From Megamonas sp. UBA1796 (GTDB lineage Bacteria > Bacillota > Negativicutes > Selenomonadales > Selenomonadaceae), in assembly GCA_002319795.1 (NCBI GenBank), contig DCFU01000004.1, positions 30,235-94,234 on the forward strand: a stretch of DNA of 64,000 nucleotides, written 5' to 3'. The position numbers and the translations under genes are program-made. Under the pieces are notes generated by a model that saw nothing but the letters and a program-made list of their open reading frames with translations, did no database searches and was not told the DNA's origin. Positions 43,977 to 53,577 of the stretch are shown here, piece by piece. How positions within the stretch are numbered: position 1 is the stretch's first letter; the number at the start of each line of letters is the position of its first letter.

Positions 43977-44942
43977 ATGCCATTAGTTACAACAACTGAG
44001 ATGTTCAAGAAAGCTTATGCCGGAGGCTACGCTATCGGCGCTTTCAATGTGAACAACATGGAGATTGTCCAGGGAATCACCGAGGCTGCAAAAGAAGAGA
44101 ATGCTCCACTCATCCTGCAGGTTTCCGCTGGTGCGAGGAAATATGCAAAACATTCCTATCTCGTCAAGTTAGTAGAAGCTGCTCTCATCGACACAGATCT
44201 GCCGATTGCGCTGCATCTGGATCATGGTGCGGATTTTGATATCTGCAAATCCTGCATTGACGGCGGTTTTACATCCGTTATGATCGACGGCTCCAAATAC
44301 AGTTTCAAAGAGAATATTGAGCTGACGAAACGCGTTGTTGATTACGCACATGCACACGGTGTTGTCGTTGAAGGCGAACTCGGCAAGCTTGCTGGTATCG
44401 AAGACGATGTCAATGTAAGCGCACATGAAGCTTCGTACACCCAACCAGAAGAAGTCGAAGAATTTGTAAAGAACACTGGTGTGGACTCTTTGGCGATTGC
44501 CATTGGTACAAGCCATGGAGCTTTTAAATTCAAGCCTGAGCAATGCACACGGAATGCAGCTGGTGTGCTTGTACCGCCTGAACTGCGCTTTGACATCCTG
44601 GCTGAGGTTGAAAAACGTTTGCCGAATTTCCCAATTGTTCTGCACGGCGCGTCCTCGGTAATTCCTAAATACGTAAAACTTATCAACGAAAACGGCGGTC
44701 AGCTTGCTGATGCTGTCGGCATTCCAGAGGAACAGCTCCGCAAGGCAGCAAAATCTGCTGTATGCAAGATCAATATCGACTCAGATCTCCGCCTTGCCCT
44801 CACGGCAGGCATTCGTGAATACATGAGTGCCCATCCGGATCATTTCGATCCGCGCCAGTACCTTACCCCGGCAAGAGCCTACATCAAAGAACTCGTCAAA
44901 CATAAGATCATCAATGTTCTTGGCTGTAAGGACAAAGCTTAA
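43977..44942 (+). CDS. fba: Class II fructose-bisphosphate aldolase
   Basis: A 321-residue zinc aldolase of glycolysis/gluconeogenesis. The catalytic Asp and first zinc His are in ALHLDHGADF (about residues 80-89), then DGSKYSFKENI, VEGELGKLAGIEDD, the IGTSHGAFKF His and VLHGASSV His of the zinc site, and KINIDSDLR near the C-terminus. Length matches the Fba/GatY class IIA-B group. GGGGGTAATG-type site before the ATG, strong terminator after the stop: a single-gene unit. Confidence 0.94.
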   Translation: MPLVTTTEMFKKAYAGGYAIGAFNVNNMEIVQGITEAAKEENAPLILQVSAGARKYAKHSYLVKLVEAALIDTDLPIALHLDHGADFDICKSCIDGGFTSVMIDGSKYSFKENIELTKRVVDYAHAHGVVVEGELGKLAGIEDDVNVSAHEASYTQPEEVEEFVKNTGVDSLAIAIGTSHGAFKFKPEQCTRNAAGVLVPPELRFDILAEVEKRLPNFPIVLHGASSVIPKYVKLINENGGQLADAVGIPEEQLRKAAKSAVCKINIDSDLRLALTAGIREYMSAHPDHFDPRQYLTPARAYIKELVKHKIINVLGCKDKA

Positions 44943-44955
44943 GGAAATGAATATC

Positions 44956-44988
44956 AAAGGGCCTCTCTTATTGGCAGAGAGGCCCTTT
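44956..44988 (+). terminator. Terminator of the aldolase gene
   Basis: AAAGGGCCTCTC (44956-44967) pairs perfectly with GAGAGGCCCTTT (44977-44988), 14 nt after the stop. Confidence 0.85.
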
Positions 44989-45079
44989 ACATGTTCCAAT
45001 TTAAAATTATTCATCATATACCCGGTAACGGTTATAAAATTGATGTACTTACACAGGAACCATCACCACGCCATTCCAT

Positions 45080-45427
45080 TCAGTCAAAAACCTCTGTAAA
45101 ATAGATGACTGTAACCGTATCATCCATAGTAATCCTTTTCTTATACATCTGTTCAAAGTCGGTAATAAGCTCTTCGCGGGAATTGATTTCCGGATTTTGA
45201 TGGCCAAGATCTCCTGATGTGAGATCGGCCATGGTCTTTACTCGCACCTTATCAATAAACGCAGTGTATAATTTGTGTTTTGGCTGGGATTTCGCCCCTG
45301 TCGTTATCCATACAATAGAACTCTCTGGATATTGTTTACTGACATCGCCTAAGCGTACCGTACAGTTTTTTGTACGTGCAACCAGCATTTTTTCATGTTT
45401 TGGCACCTGGAAATTCAATGACATCAT
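45080..45427 (-). CDS. ASCH/PUA-like small protein
   Basis: A 115-residue protein whose pattern (LNFQVPKHEKMLVARTKNCT, KVRVKTMADLT, DLGHQNPEINSREEL and a final VTVIYFTEV strand) fits ASCH-domain proteins, a PUA-related beta-barrel thought to bind RNA or modified nucleotides. No other domain. ATG 45427 is chosen because AGGAG lies nine bases upstream; the ATG nine bases earlier follows the site directly. It stands alone, converging on the aldolase gene. Function unknown. Confidence 0.6.
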   Translation of the reverse strand: MMSLNFQVPKHEKMLVARTKNCTVRLGDVSKQYPESSIVWITTGAKSQPKHKLYTAFIDKVRVKTMADLTSGDLGHQNPEINSREELITDFEQMYKKRITMDDTVTVIYFTEVFD

Positions 45428-45616
45428 AATGAACATCTCCTATCGATGATAATTCAATTTATTTGTCTTTAGTTTAACATATTTTTTTATTTCCATAAAG
45501 AGGCACAGCTTCATATTTAACTCTATATTTAAAACAATGCCTCTGCCCGTACTTTACAAAAAACAAAAATCCAGCTATTATACAGATAAGTGTTACTTAA
45601 GGAGAAACATCCATAC

Positions 45617-46138
45617 ATGAAATATCAAAAACATCTAAGCAACAAGACACTTCTGCCTTTTAAGGGCCGTACATTACAACTTATGGTTACCACTTCTCTT
45701 TGCAAACCCTGTATTCGTACTACTGCTGAATGTTTGCTGGTAAATCTTTATCAGGAACAAGTAACCACCCAGCCTTTGGTCGAAAACATTCTTCTGCAAT
45801 GGTATAAAACACAATCTTTTATTTATCTGAAAAGCCGTACTGCCTTCTGGGCTGATAGAATTGGCGTTTCCTTTAGGCGTATCTGTATAAAAGATCAGCG
45901 TTCACGTTGGGGGAGCTGTTCTTCCCTTCATAACCTGAATTATAATTGGCGTATCATCATGGCTCCTGAACCTGTCATTGATTACCTCATCATTCATGAG
46001 GTATCGCATCTGGTTCATTTCAATCATTCAACACATTTTTGGGAACTGGTATCTATGCATGACCCTATATATCAAGAGCATAAGCTTTGGCTGAAGCAAA
46101 ATGGCAGCCAGCTCTTTCAAATATTTCCCCATAATTAA
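45617..46138 (+). CDS. YgjP-like (DUF45) metallopeptidase-type protein
   Basis: A 173-residue protein of the YgjP/SprT-like group. The signature RWGSCSSLHNLNYNWRIIMA is followed by IIHEVSHLVHFNHSTHFW, a gluzincin HExxH with the third ligand His/Asn downstream. E. coli YgjP has been reported to hydrolyse UTP, so this family need not be a protease. AAGGAG lies twelve bases before ATG 45617; the GTG at 45590 overlaps the site. Followed by the SIMPL gene 25 bp downstream, probably as an operon. Confidence 0.85.
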   Translation: MKYQKHLSNKTLLPFKGRTLQLMVTTSLCKPCIRTTAECLLVNLYQEQVTTQPLVENILLQWYKTQSFIYLKSRTAFWADRIGVSFRRICIKDQRSRWGSCSSLHNLNYNWRIIMAPEPVIDYLIIHEVSHLVHFNHSTHFWELVSMHDPIYQEHKLWLKQNGSQLFQIFPHN

Positions 46139-46162
46139 ATTTTATACAAGGAGACGATTGTT

Positions 46163-46876
46163 ATGAGATTTTCTAAAGGAATACTTCTGTTATGCATTGC
46201 AACTATATTTTTATTGCCTGCTTCTTTGGTACATGCAAATGATAAATCTCCCTTTCCTGTCCTTTCTGTTGATGGCACAGGCAGTACGCAGGTTGCGCCG
46301 GATCAGGCCTCAGTTATGATTGGAATCACTACGCATGCGGAAAATGCACAGGATGCACAAAACAAGAACGCTTCGATAGCGTCCAATATTCAGGACGCCC
46401 TGCGCAGCATGGGGATTTCCGAAAAGTACATACAGACACGCAACTATACTTTCCAGCCAACTTTCAGTACAGAAAAAGACCATGAAAATGAATACGATGG
46501 TTATACGGTCTCTAATACCATAAAGGTACTACTAAATGATACAAGCCTGGTCGGACAGGTTGTCGACAAAGCCCTGGCCAATGGCGCAAACCGAATAAAT
46601 TCACTCGATTTTTCTGCACGTAATACGCAGAAACCAAGGAAAGAAGCTTTATTGGCGGCGATTAACGATGCCAGAGAAAAAGCCGATATCATAGCAGCGG
46701 GTCTGGGAAAAACCATCATAGGCGTACAAAATATTTCTGAAAACAGTTCCATGCAGATACATAATTATGACAATGTAATGTTTTCAAAAGCCTCTTTATC
46801 AGCAAATACGCCTATAGCCCCTGGAAGTTTGGAATATTCTGCTACCGTTCATATAGATTTTATACTGAATAATTGA
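46163..46876 (+). CDS. SIMPL (DUF541) domain protein, exported
   Basis: A 237-residue protein with a signal peptide (residues 1-25, cleavage after VHA) and a SIMPL/DUF541 domain: LSVDGTGSTQVAPDQASVMI at the start, then the SIASNIQDALRSMGI helix and a KAREKADIIAAGLGKTI-like repeat. Members form periplasmic or surface oligomers; one was proposed to act in oxidative stress, but no biochemical role is settled. AAGGAG before the ATG. Confidence 0.88.
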   Translation: MRFSKGILLLCIATIFLLPASLVHANDKSPFPVLSVDGTGSTQVAPDQASVMIGITTHAENAQDAQNKNASIASNIQDALRSMGISEKYIQTRNYTFQPTFSTEKDHENEYDGYTVSNTIKVLLNDTSLVGQVVDKALANGANRINSLDFSARNTQKPRKEALLAAINDAREKADIIAAGLGKTIIGVQNISENSSMQIHNYDNVMFSKASLSANTPIAPGSLEYSATVHIDFILNN

Positions 46877-46904
46877 TGCATTTAACCTGGGAGGAAATTT
46901 TTTC

Positions 46905-48032
46905 ATGCAAAAACCACGCCTGCCGGCAATTGAATATATTCGTGGCATTTCAATGCTGGGCGTTATCGGAATACATGTCGGCTCACAGTATTTAAGCAAC
47001 ACATCGGCCAATATCCATTTAATTGCCTTGTTTGAAATCGTATCTCGTTTCAGTGTGCCTATCTTTTTCTTCATCTCTGCTTTTGGACTGTTCTACAATA
47101 TGGATATCAACAAAGTATTCAATTATAAAGCCTTCATGCTGCGGCGCTTCCGCACAGTCCTGATTCCATACCTGATCTGGTCCTTCTTTTACCTGCTGCA
47201 TGATGACCTGCTTTATCATACAGGCTTTCCTTCGATACCTTCCCTGTTTGGTATACTGTTTTTTGGCAACGCGAAATATCAGCTTTATTTTCTTGTTATC
47301 TTGCTGTGGTTTTATTTGCTCATGCCTCTTTGGCTCTACATGGTCCGGCATGCAACATGGAAAAATCTGACGTTGCTCTTTATATTGCAAATTGCCTTTG
47401 ATTATTTTTCAAGTTTCAATACCACTTTCAACTTAATGGTGTACAGCATAGAAAATCCTTATTTAAAGCCTTTCTTATTGTATCGCTTAAACTATTGGGT
47501 ATTGCATTACACCTTTATATTTGTAGTAGGTGGCTATCTCGCTGTACACATTGAAGCGTTCCTGGTTTTTATGCAAAAGCGTCGAACCGAAATTTGCCTA
47601 TTTTTCTGGATATCAATGGCTGCACTCACAGGTTATTATTACCGCCTGCTGTTTTACAAAGGCTACACTTTGGAAGAAGCTGTGAATACAGCCCACCAGC
47701 TCTGTCCTGCAGGGATTTTTTATACTCTTGCCGCATCGTTGTTTTTCTTTACAATATTTACCTATCAAAAATTCCCCAAAACGTTGAATCCATTGCTCTC
47801 GCTATTAGGCCGTCATTCTTATTTTGCATATCTTGTGCATCCCGTAGCTATTACCTATCTTGCTTTACTTTTGGAACACTATGGACGCATCATGACGGCT
47901 CCGATTGCTATTGTATTCTATTGTGTCGTTATCCTATTGGCCATATCAGCTGGAATGTTTTTCCGTAAACTGGGACAGCATTGGCCAATCGTCAATATAT
48001 TGACGATTGGCATCTATCCCAAGAAAAAATAA
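46905..48032 (+). CDS. Acyltransferase 3 family membrane protein
   Basis: A 375-residue integral membrane protein with about ten transmembrane helices. EYIRGISMLGVIGIHVG near the N-terminus holds the conserved Arg/His motif of acyltransferase-3 (OafA/WecH-like) proteins, and RFRTVLIPYLIWSFFY and GRHSYFAYLVHP are conserved family segments. These enzymes O-acetylate cell-surface glycans. GGGAGG precedes the ATG. Downstream of SIMPL by 28 bp; no glycan locus surrounds it, so the acceptor is unknown. Confidence 0.88.
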   Translation: MQKPRLPAIEYIRGISMLGVIGIHVGSQYLSNTSANIHLIALFEIVSRFSVPIFFFISAFGLFYNMDINKVFNYKAFMLRRFRTVLIPYLIWSFFYLLHDDLLYHTGFPSIPSLFGILFFGNAKYQLYFLVILLWFYLLMPLWLYMVRHATWKNLTLLFILQIAFDYFSSFNTTFNLMVYSIENPYLKPFLLYRLNYWVLHYTFIFVVGGYLAVHIEAFLVFMQKRRTEICLFFWISMAALTGYYYRLLFYKGYTLEEAVNTAHQLCPAGIFYTLAASLFFFTIFTYQKFPKTLNPLLSLLGRHSYFAYLVHPVAITYLALLLEHYGRIMTAPIAIVFYCVVILLAISAGMFFRKLGQHWPIVNILTIGIYPKKK

Positions 48033-48055
48033 TATCTCATCCAGTACATACAACA

Positions 48056-48088
48056 CAGGCCCCGGCTTCTTTTTGAAGCCAGGGCCTG
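48056..48088. terminator. Terminator shared by acyltransferase and phosphoesterase genes
   Basis: 14-bp arms 48056-48069 and 48075-48088 (CAGGCCC...GGCTTC) have one mismatch on the plus strand, a G-U on the minus strand, around TTTTT. Confidence 0.75.
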
Positions 48089-48096
48089 ATTACGTT

Positions 48097-48139
48097 GAAA
48101 GGACTTTCTTGATCAAATATTGATAAAGAAAGTCCTTTC
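48097..48139 (-). terminator. Hairpin spanning the phosphoesterase stop codon
   Basis: 14-bp perfect arms 48097-48110 and 48126-48139 around 15 nt. It spans the last eight codons and the stop of the phosphoesterase gene (stop near 48113), so coding and terminator sequence overlap. Confidence 0.6.
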
Positions 48140-49111
48140 CAATGAATCCTTCCATGAATCCTGCTTATGATCGTAGGTCCTTACCACCAGCTTATCATCA
48201 TAAAGATACAATGAGTTTGTCCATATCGTGGTACGATCCATATCCGTATTATGTATGTCCACAATATGGTTTGCATATGTATTGAGGCTGCTATCCGCAT
48301 ATCCGGCGTTTGTCACAGGCGTATGTGTATGACCCGACACCCAAAAAAGGACCTGTGGTGACTTCACCAGTAAAGCATCCAGTTTTTCCTTGATCTGCGG
48401 AATAAAATCAGGCGTGTTGACATCTTTATTATAATTTGATAATGTACCGAAAAGTGGAGCATGAAAGAAAATAATCGTTGGGGCATTTATATTTGTTGAT
48501 AATTCTGTTTCCAACCAGGAAAATTGCTTGCCGCTGATTTCTGTCAAATATTTCCCTGTAGCATCCGGAGTAAGATATAGCAAACGGTATTTCCCGAGTT
48601 GCTGCGCATAATATAATGACTCTAAACGCATCCTTGTACGAAATAGCTCTAATTTTTCTGTCATCGATGCCGGCGTTCCCTTTTGCAATCGTCCCCTCGC
48701 TGAAAGCTCATCCTTATATCTATAATCATGATTGCCACCTATAATATATACCGGCTTTTGCAAACGGGCAAAATATTGCTGTGCAAATGCATATTCCTCT
48801 TCAATACCATATCTGGCTGCAATATCACCGACTACACTGATTTGGTCAACATCATCCCACAAATTCACAGCATCAATGACTTTATTCTTCAAGGCGATGA
48901 TTTGCTGCTGTTTTTCCTGTTCCTTATATTTTTCCATCCGCACTGGCAAATGAGGATCTCCAAAAACAACAATACGATAATATCGTCTTGTCTGCTGAGA
49001 TTTTGCTATCTGCATCTTTTCGCCCAAAAGGAGCTCATCTAAACCCAGCTTACCTAAGCTTATCATACCCAGACCTAGAAGGCATCTCAATATAAAACCG
49101 CGTCGATTCAT
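48113..49111 (-). CDS. Tat-exported metallophosphoesterase
   Basis: A 332-residue calcineurin-like phosphoesterase with a twin-arginine signal (MNRRGFILRCLLGLGM). Metal motifs are VVFGDPHLPV, SVVGDIAARYG, GGNHDYRY and, near the end, WVSGHTHTPV, the D-x-H, GD, GNHD and GHxH set of the family. It acts outside the cytoplasm on an unknown phosphoester. ATG 49111 follows AAGGG eight bases upstream; the longer GTG start at 49120 overlaps that site. Single gene, ended by two hairpins. Confidence 0.88.
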   Translation of the reverse strand: MNRRGFILRCLLGLGMISLGKLGLDELLLGEKMQIAKSQQTRRYYRIVVFGDPHLPVRMEKYKEQEKQQQIIALKNKVIDAVNLWDDVDQISVVGDIAARYGIEEEYAFAQQYFARLQKPVYIIGGNHDYRYKDELSARGRLQKGTPASMTEKLELFRTRMRLESLYYAQQLGKYRLLYLTPDATGKYLTEISGKQFSWLETELSTNINAPTIIFFHAPLFGTLSNYNKDVNTPDFIPQIKEKLDALLVKSPQVLFWVSGHTHTPVTNAGYADSSLNTYANHIVDIHNTDMDRTTIWTNSLYLYDDKLVVRTYDHKQDSWKDSLERTFFINI

Positions 49112-49153
49112 AGTCTGCACCCTTATTCATAAATTATCTAATGATAAAAATCA

Positions 49154-50602
49154 TTATTGCATTGCAGCAATCCTGTGCAGAGTTCCTATAATAAGCTTTA
49201 CCTGTGGAACAATCGTCTTAAGCAAAAGCTTTTCATTTGGACTATGGATGTCCATGGTTGTAACTCCTATAGAAACCATATCCAACTTTGGATTTTTAAA
49301 AAAATACCAGCCGCATTCAAGCCCGGCATGAATCGTCTCAACTTTCATAGGAATATTGTTCTGTTCCTCAAATATATCTCTCATAAGTCTTGCCAAACGA
49401 CTGTCCTTTCGCTCTTTCCAACCGGGAGACTGGGTTCCAATATTTACTTCAAAACCGCTCATATTACCTAAAATCACGGCCATAGAACGAAATTCATCAA
49501 TCTTCTGATCAATAGCAGAACGTGGGAAAAACTGTATTTTAATAGTCTTATTATCGGTATCTACTACACCCAGATTCGCAGAGGTCTCAACCAAACCTGG
49601 AATTACCTGCGACATCCCATACACCCCTGTATGGAGCACAATCAGTAAATGCAGAAGTTTATCCGTATCATCTGCCAAAAACACCTGCTGCGGAAGTGCG
49701 GTCTCCTGAAGCAAAAGCTCCATCTCCGGCTCCATTTCCCCATATATCTGTTTAAAATGCTCTTGTTGTTCCAACAGTACCCTTTGTATATTATCTACAG
49801 ATGCATTTGTAACGACAATGGCCTCTGCAGCTGCAGGTATAGCATTGCGGGCCTTTCCACCATGAAATGCCGCCAGATCAAACGAAATATCCGCTTTTTG
49901 AAAGGCAAGCAAAACCATGGCAAGCAAACGAATGGCATTGCCATGTCCATTGCCAATGCATTCTCCTGAATGTCCACCCCTAAGACCTCTGACAGCTACT
50001 TTCCATGCTTGAGGATATTCCGGTAATTTCCACGTGAGTTCACGAGAAAAATCCAGGTTGACACTTCCCGCACTTCCTACAGTGAGTTCATCGTAATTTT
50101 CTGAATCACAATTAATCAAAAATGATGCTTCTGATAAATATTTCTCTGCTAAATAAATGGCTCCGCTCATTCCCTGTTCTTCATCCACGGTAAAAACAGC
50201 ACGTAAAGGTCCATGTTTCTTACAGGATTCCATGATATAGAGTATCTCTGCCACACCAAGGCCATCATCTGCTCCCAGACTTGTTCCAACGGCTTGTAAA
50301 TATTCCGGGCCAAATTTCAAGTTTATAGAATCCTGCAACGGATCATAGGACACTCCTTCTTTTGCAACACATACCATATCCATATGTGCCTGCAAAATAG
50401 TCAACGGCGCATTTTCATATCCAAAGCAAGCCGGTTTATCTGCAATAATGTTTAGTTTTTCATCCTGCCTAGTTTGAAATCCCATAGAAGATAACTTATG
50501 ATACAAATAATCACTTACTGCTTTTTCATGTCCTGATGGACGTGGAATCTTCGCTATTTTGGTAAATTCCTCTAAAACATTCTCCAATATCTCTTCCCGC
50601 AT
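49154..50602 (-). CDS. pepD: Aminoacyl-histidine dipeptidase (PepD, M20 family)
   Basis: A 482-residue zinc dipeptidase of the PepD type. LQAHMDMVCV (His, Asp), GADDGLGVAEIL, DEEQGMSGAI (catalytic and bridging Glu), LINCDSENYDEL and the C-terminal SPNEKLLLKT are the expected metal and substrate sites; the insert domain occupies about 200-390. It cleaves Xaa-His dipeptides in the cytoplasm. ATG 50602 has AGGAGG five bases upstream. Just left of sepF but separated from it by a terminator. Confidence 0.93.
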   Translation of the reverse strand: MREEILENVLEEFTKIAKIPRPSGHEKAVSDYLYHKLSSMGFQTRQDEKLNIIADKPACFGYENAPLTILQAHMDMVCVAKEGVSYDPLQDSINLKFGPEYLQAVGTSLGADDGLGVAEILYIMESCKKHGPLRAVFTVDEEQGMSGAIYLAEKYLSEASFLINCDSENYDELTVGSAGSVNLDFSRELTWKLPEYPQAWKVAVRGLRGGHSGECIGNGHGNAIRLLAMVLLAFQKADISFDLAAFHGGKARNAIPAAAEAIVVTNASVDNIQRVLLEQQEHFKQIYGEMEPEMELLLQETALPQQVFLADDTDKLLHLLIVLHTGVYGMSQVIPGLVETSANLGVVDTDNKTIKIQFFPRSAIDQKIDEFRSMAVILGNMSGFEVNIGTQSPGWKERKDSRLARLMRDIFEEQNNIPMKVETIHAGLECGWYFFKNPKLDMVSIGVTTMDIHSPNEKLLLKTIVPQVKLIIGTLHRIAAMQ

Positions 50603-50634
50603 ATTTTCCTCCTGTTGCATATACATGCCAAAAA

Positions 50635-50671
50635 ATAGACAAAGCAATCAATACGTGACTGCTTTGTCTAT
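50635..50671 (-). terminator. Terminator of sepF
   Basis: ATAGACAAAGCA (50635-50646) pairs perfectly with TGCTTTGTCTAT (50660-50671); leftward it runs into TTTTTT. Starts 12 nt after the sepF stop. Confidence 0.85.
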
Positions 50672-50682
50672 CAATTTTATTA

Positions 50683-51138
50683 TTATCCAAATACCTTTGA
50701 AACAGCATCTGCTACGCTCACACCATTTGGCACATAGAGCACCATCGCTGCAGAAATGCGTTTTGCCGCGCCATCTATCACGTAACAGGCCCCATTGATA
50801 AAATCGCAGATTCTCCGCTGTTCTTCGGTCGTGACACGTTCATAATTTACAATAACTGCCTTATTATTCTTTAAATCATCCGCAATCTCCATCACCTGAT
50901 CAAACTTGGAAGGAACATACACCTGGATCTTCAATTCCGGCGTTTTGGTTACATGTACAGTGAGCTGTGGACGCGAAGATACTGCCGGAGTGTAAAAAGC
51001 ATTCGTTCCATTGACTACCTTACGCTCGGAGAAAGCGGCTTCTTCTTTTCTTGCCACTGGTTTTTCCTCAACAAGCTCTTCTTCAATAACTTCTTCCATC
51101 GGCATCAATATATTTGTGAGTTTATCTAAGAATTTCAC
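50683..51138 (-). CDS. sepF: Cell division protein SepF
   Basis: A 151-residue SepF. The amphipathic N-terminal membrane helix (MKFLDKLTNILMPM), an acidic linker (about 15-35) and the conserved beta-alpha core (KIQVYVPSKFDQVMEIADDL, VNYERVTTEEQRRICDFING, ISAAMVLYVPNGV) are all there. SepF anchors and bundles FtsZ. The start is GTG 51138, eight bases after GGAGG; earlier TTG 51153 lacks a site. No division genes are adjacent. A Firmicutes/Cyanobacteria/Actinobacteria marker. Confidence 0.93.
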   Translation of the reverse strand: MKFLDKLTNILMPMEEVIEEELVEEKPVARKEEAAFSERKVVNGTNAFYTPAVSSRPQLTVHVTKTPELKIQVYVPSKFDQVMEIADDLKNNKAVIVNYERVTTEEQRRICDFINGACYVIDGAAKRISAAMVLYVPNGVSVADAVSKVFG

Positions 51139-51218
51139 TACATTCGCCTCCAACTATTTATACAAGCATAGAACCTAAGAACATACTTAACATTAAGTTT
51201 ATTTTCGGCATCAATAAG

Positions 51219-51258
51219 AAAAATCCTGCAAAAATATCAAAAATATTTCTGCAGGACT
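51219..51258 (-). terminator. Terminator of typA
   Basis: TCCTGCA and TGCAGGA (51224-51254) extended by an AT stem; leftward it is followed by TTTTTC. Starts 22 nt after the typA stop. Confidence 0.7.
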
Positions 51259-51279
51259 ATAATTATTGGACAAACATCC

Positions 51280-53097
51280 CTATTTAGAAGTATTTTTACG
51301 CTCACGCCCGCGCGCTGTACGATCCAATACAGTTTTACGCAAGCGAACACATTGCGGTGTCACTTCAACAAGCTCATCCTTATTGATATACTCCAAGGCC
51401 TGTTCAAGGCTTAGTATACGCGGTGGAACCAAACGAATGGCTTCATCTGAAGAAGATGTCCTCATATTTGAAACGTTTTTCTTTTTACAAGGGTTGATAT
51501 CTATATCCGTCTCACGCGAGTTCTCACCAACAATCATGCCCTCATATACTGCCTGATTTGGAGAAATGAACATCGTACCGCGATCCTGCAGCGTATAAAT
51601 ACCATAGCCAGTAGTCTCACCTTGTTCAAAAGCTACGAGTGAACCACGGGCACGTCCCGGGATATCACCCTTATATGGTACATAACCATGGAATACATGA
51701 TTCATAATACCATTTCCCTTTGTATTGGTAAGCATTTCCGAACGAAAACCTATAAGACCACGGGCCGGAATCACAAATTCCATACGCATATAACCGGATA
51801 CCTCAGTCATATTCGAAAGCTCGGCCTTGCGAGTTCCCAAAGATTCCATAACCGTTCCCATATATTCCTGCGGAACTTCAATAGTAAGATTCTCCAACGG
51901 CTCACAACGCTGTCCATTAATAGTCTTATAAACAACCTCTGGCTTCCCAATTTGCAGTTCATATCCCTCACGACGCATCGTCTCGATGAGAATAGAAATA
52001 TGCAGTTCACCACGACCGGAAACCTGAAAAGTATCCGCCGTATCCGTTTCCTCAACACGCAGACTGACATTGGTTTCAACTTCCTTGAAAAGTCGGTCAC
52101 GTAAATGACGTGATGTCACAAACTGGCCCTCACGTCCCGCAAAAGGACTCGTATTGACACCAAATGTCATAGAAAGCGTTGGTTCATCAATATTAATTGT
52201 CGGCAAAGCTTCGGGGCTTTCAGCGTCCGCTACCGTATAACCGATACTTATCTCACCAAGCCCAGTCAAGGCAACGATTTCACCAAGACCAGCCTCTGCT
52301 ACCTCAACACGTTTCAGTCCCTGATAGACAAAGACCTTGCCTACCCTGGCCTTGCTTTCCTGATCACCATTAATAACTACCACGGACTGATTTGGTTTTA
52401 TACTACCACGAATAATACGCCCTACAGCGACACGTCCAACATACTCATCAGCATCCAGCGTAGTAACCATCATCTGCAACGGTCCCTCTGCTTCACCATG
52501 CGGAGCAGGAATTTCTTTTATAATAGTTTCCATAAGCGGTTCGAGATTATCACTCTCATCTGCCATTTCATATTTTGCAATACCAGCCCGTGCCGTAGCG
52601 TAAATAACCGGAAAATCAAGCTGATCATCATCTGCACCAAGCTCCATGAAAAGCTCAAGAATTTCATCGTAAACATCATCCACACGCTGATCCGGACGAT
52701 CTATTTTATTGATAACTACAATTGGCTTAAGCTTCTGTTCCAATGCTTTACGAAGAACATATTTTGTCTGTGGCATTGGGCCTTCAAATGCATCTACAAG
52801 TAATAATACACCATCGACCATATTCAGCACACGCTCTACTTCACCACCAAAATCAGCATGGCCCGGAGTATCTACAACATTAATCTTAATACCCTTATAC
52901 ATAATTGAGGTGTTTTTCGACAAAATCGTGATTCCACGTTCACGTTCCAGATCCCCCGAGTCCATTACACGTTCTGCAACCTGCTCATTTGAACGGAAAA
53001 CATGACTCTGCTTTAGCATGGCATCAACCAATGTTGTTTTGCCATGATCAACGTGAGCAATAATCGCGATATTTCTCAAACTTTCACTTATACTCAT
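51280..53097 (-). CDS. typA: Translational GTPase TypA/BipA
   Basis: TypA (605 residues), a ribosome-binding GTPase of the EF-G fold. G1 AHVDHGKTTLVDAM (residues 14-27), G3 DTPGHADFGGEV and G4 NKIDRPD; TypA-specific C-terminal domain with PARGLIGFRSEM near residue 410. Needed for ribosome assembly and cold or stress growth in several bacteria. AGGAGG before the ATG. Monocistronic. Confidence 0.96.
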   Translation of the reverse strand: MSISESLRNIAIIAHVDHGKTTLVDAMLKQSHVFRSNEQVAERVMDSGDLERERGITILSKNTSIMYKGIKINVVDTPGHADFGGEVERVLNMVDGVLLLVDAFEGPMPQTKYVLRKALEQKLKPIVVINKIDRPDQRVDDVYDEILELFMELGADDDQLDFPVIYATARAGIAKYEMADESDNLEPLMETIIKEIPAPHGEAEGPLQMMVTTLDADEYVGRVAVGRIIRGSIKPNQSVVVINGDQESKARVGKVFVYQGLKRVEVAEAGLGEIVALTGLGEISIGYTVADAESPEALPTINIDEPTLSMTFGVNTSPFAGREGQFVTSRHLRDRLFKEVETNVSLRVEETDTADTFQVSGRGELHISILIETMRREGYELQIGKPEVVYKTINGQRCEPLENLTIEVPQEYMGTVMESLGTRKAELSNMTEVSGYMRMEFVIPARGLIGFRSEMLTNTKGNGIMNHVFHGYVPYKGDIPGRARGSLVAFEQGETTGYGIYTLQDRGTMFISPNQAVYEGMIVGENSRETDIDINPCKKKNVSNMRTSSSDEAIRLVPPRILSLEQALEYINKDELVEVTPQCVRLRKTVLDRTARGRERKNTSK

Positions 53098-53362
53098 TAT
53101 AAAATAACTGCCTCCTAATTAAACGAAAAAAGGTCTGCTATATTGCACCCTTACCGTATTCGCAATACTACAATTCTATTATAGATAATGCCTGCTGTCA
53201 AATATTTTTTTAAAATCAAAAGAAGTATTGCATTATAATGTTTTTCAATACGAATAACAGCGTTCGTTTTTTCTAATTTTAGTTCTTTTTATCGCATGAA
53301 TTCACCTAGAAAGGTTAGCGATAAATCACTAACTAGAATAGATGAATTATCCATATATTTTT
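53098..53362. other. Intergenic region upstream of typA
   Basis: About 265 bp, no gene. Contains the typA promoter, with TATTATAGATAATG-like and AATACGAATAAC stretches on the minus strand but no confident -35 box. Confidence 0.4.
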
Positions 53363-53411
53363 CACAATACAAATACCGGTGCCTGTTATGAACACCGGTA
53401 TTTGTATTGTG
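53363..53411. terminator. 19-bp perfect inverted repeat between typA and mop
   Basis: CACAATACAAATACCGGTG (53363-53381) pairs perfectly with 53393-53411. It ends the leftward mop transcript after a 166-bp stretch that contains no gene, and could serve both strands. Confidence 0.75.
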
Positions 53412-53577
53412 CTTAAGAAGAATCACGAATTCCTTCATTCTGTCATCCTGGCGGATCTTTTTCCACCTGCCTGCATCGGCCTTATCTTCTTGTCAGACGA
53501 AAAATCTCCTGTCAAGGCACTAAGCTTATTAAATCAACATTCCCTTAAATCTCCGCACAGGAAAAATACATATTTGC
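53412..53577. other. Gene-free stretch resembling an extragenic repeat
   Basis: 166 bp between mop and the hairpin. A rightward frame of 73 codons (53379-53600) starts inside the hairpin and has no ribosome binding site. The CATTCTGTCATCCTGGCGGATC stretch (53438-53459) resembles the CATTCTGAG-type extragenic repeats common in anaerobes, but it is degenerate and single here. May be an untranslated 3' region of mop. Confidence 0.3.
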
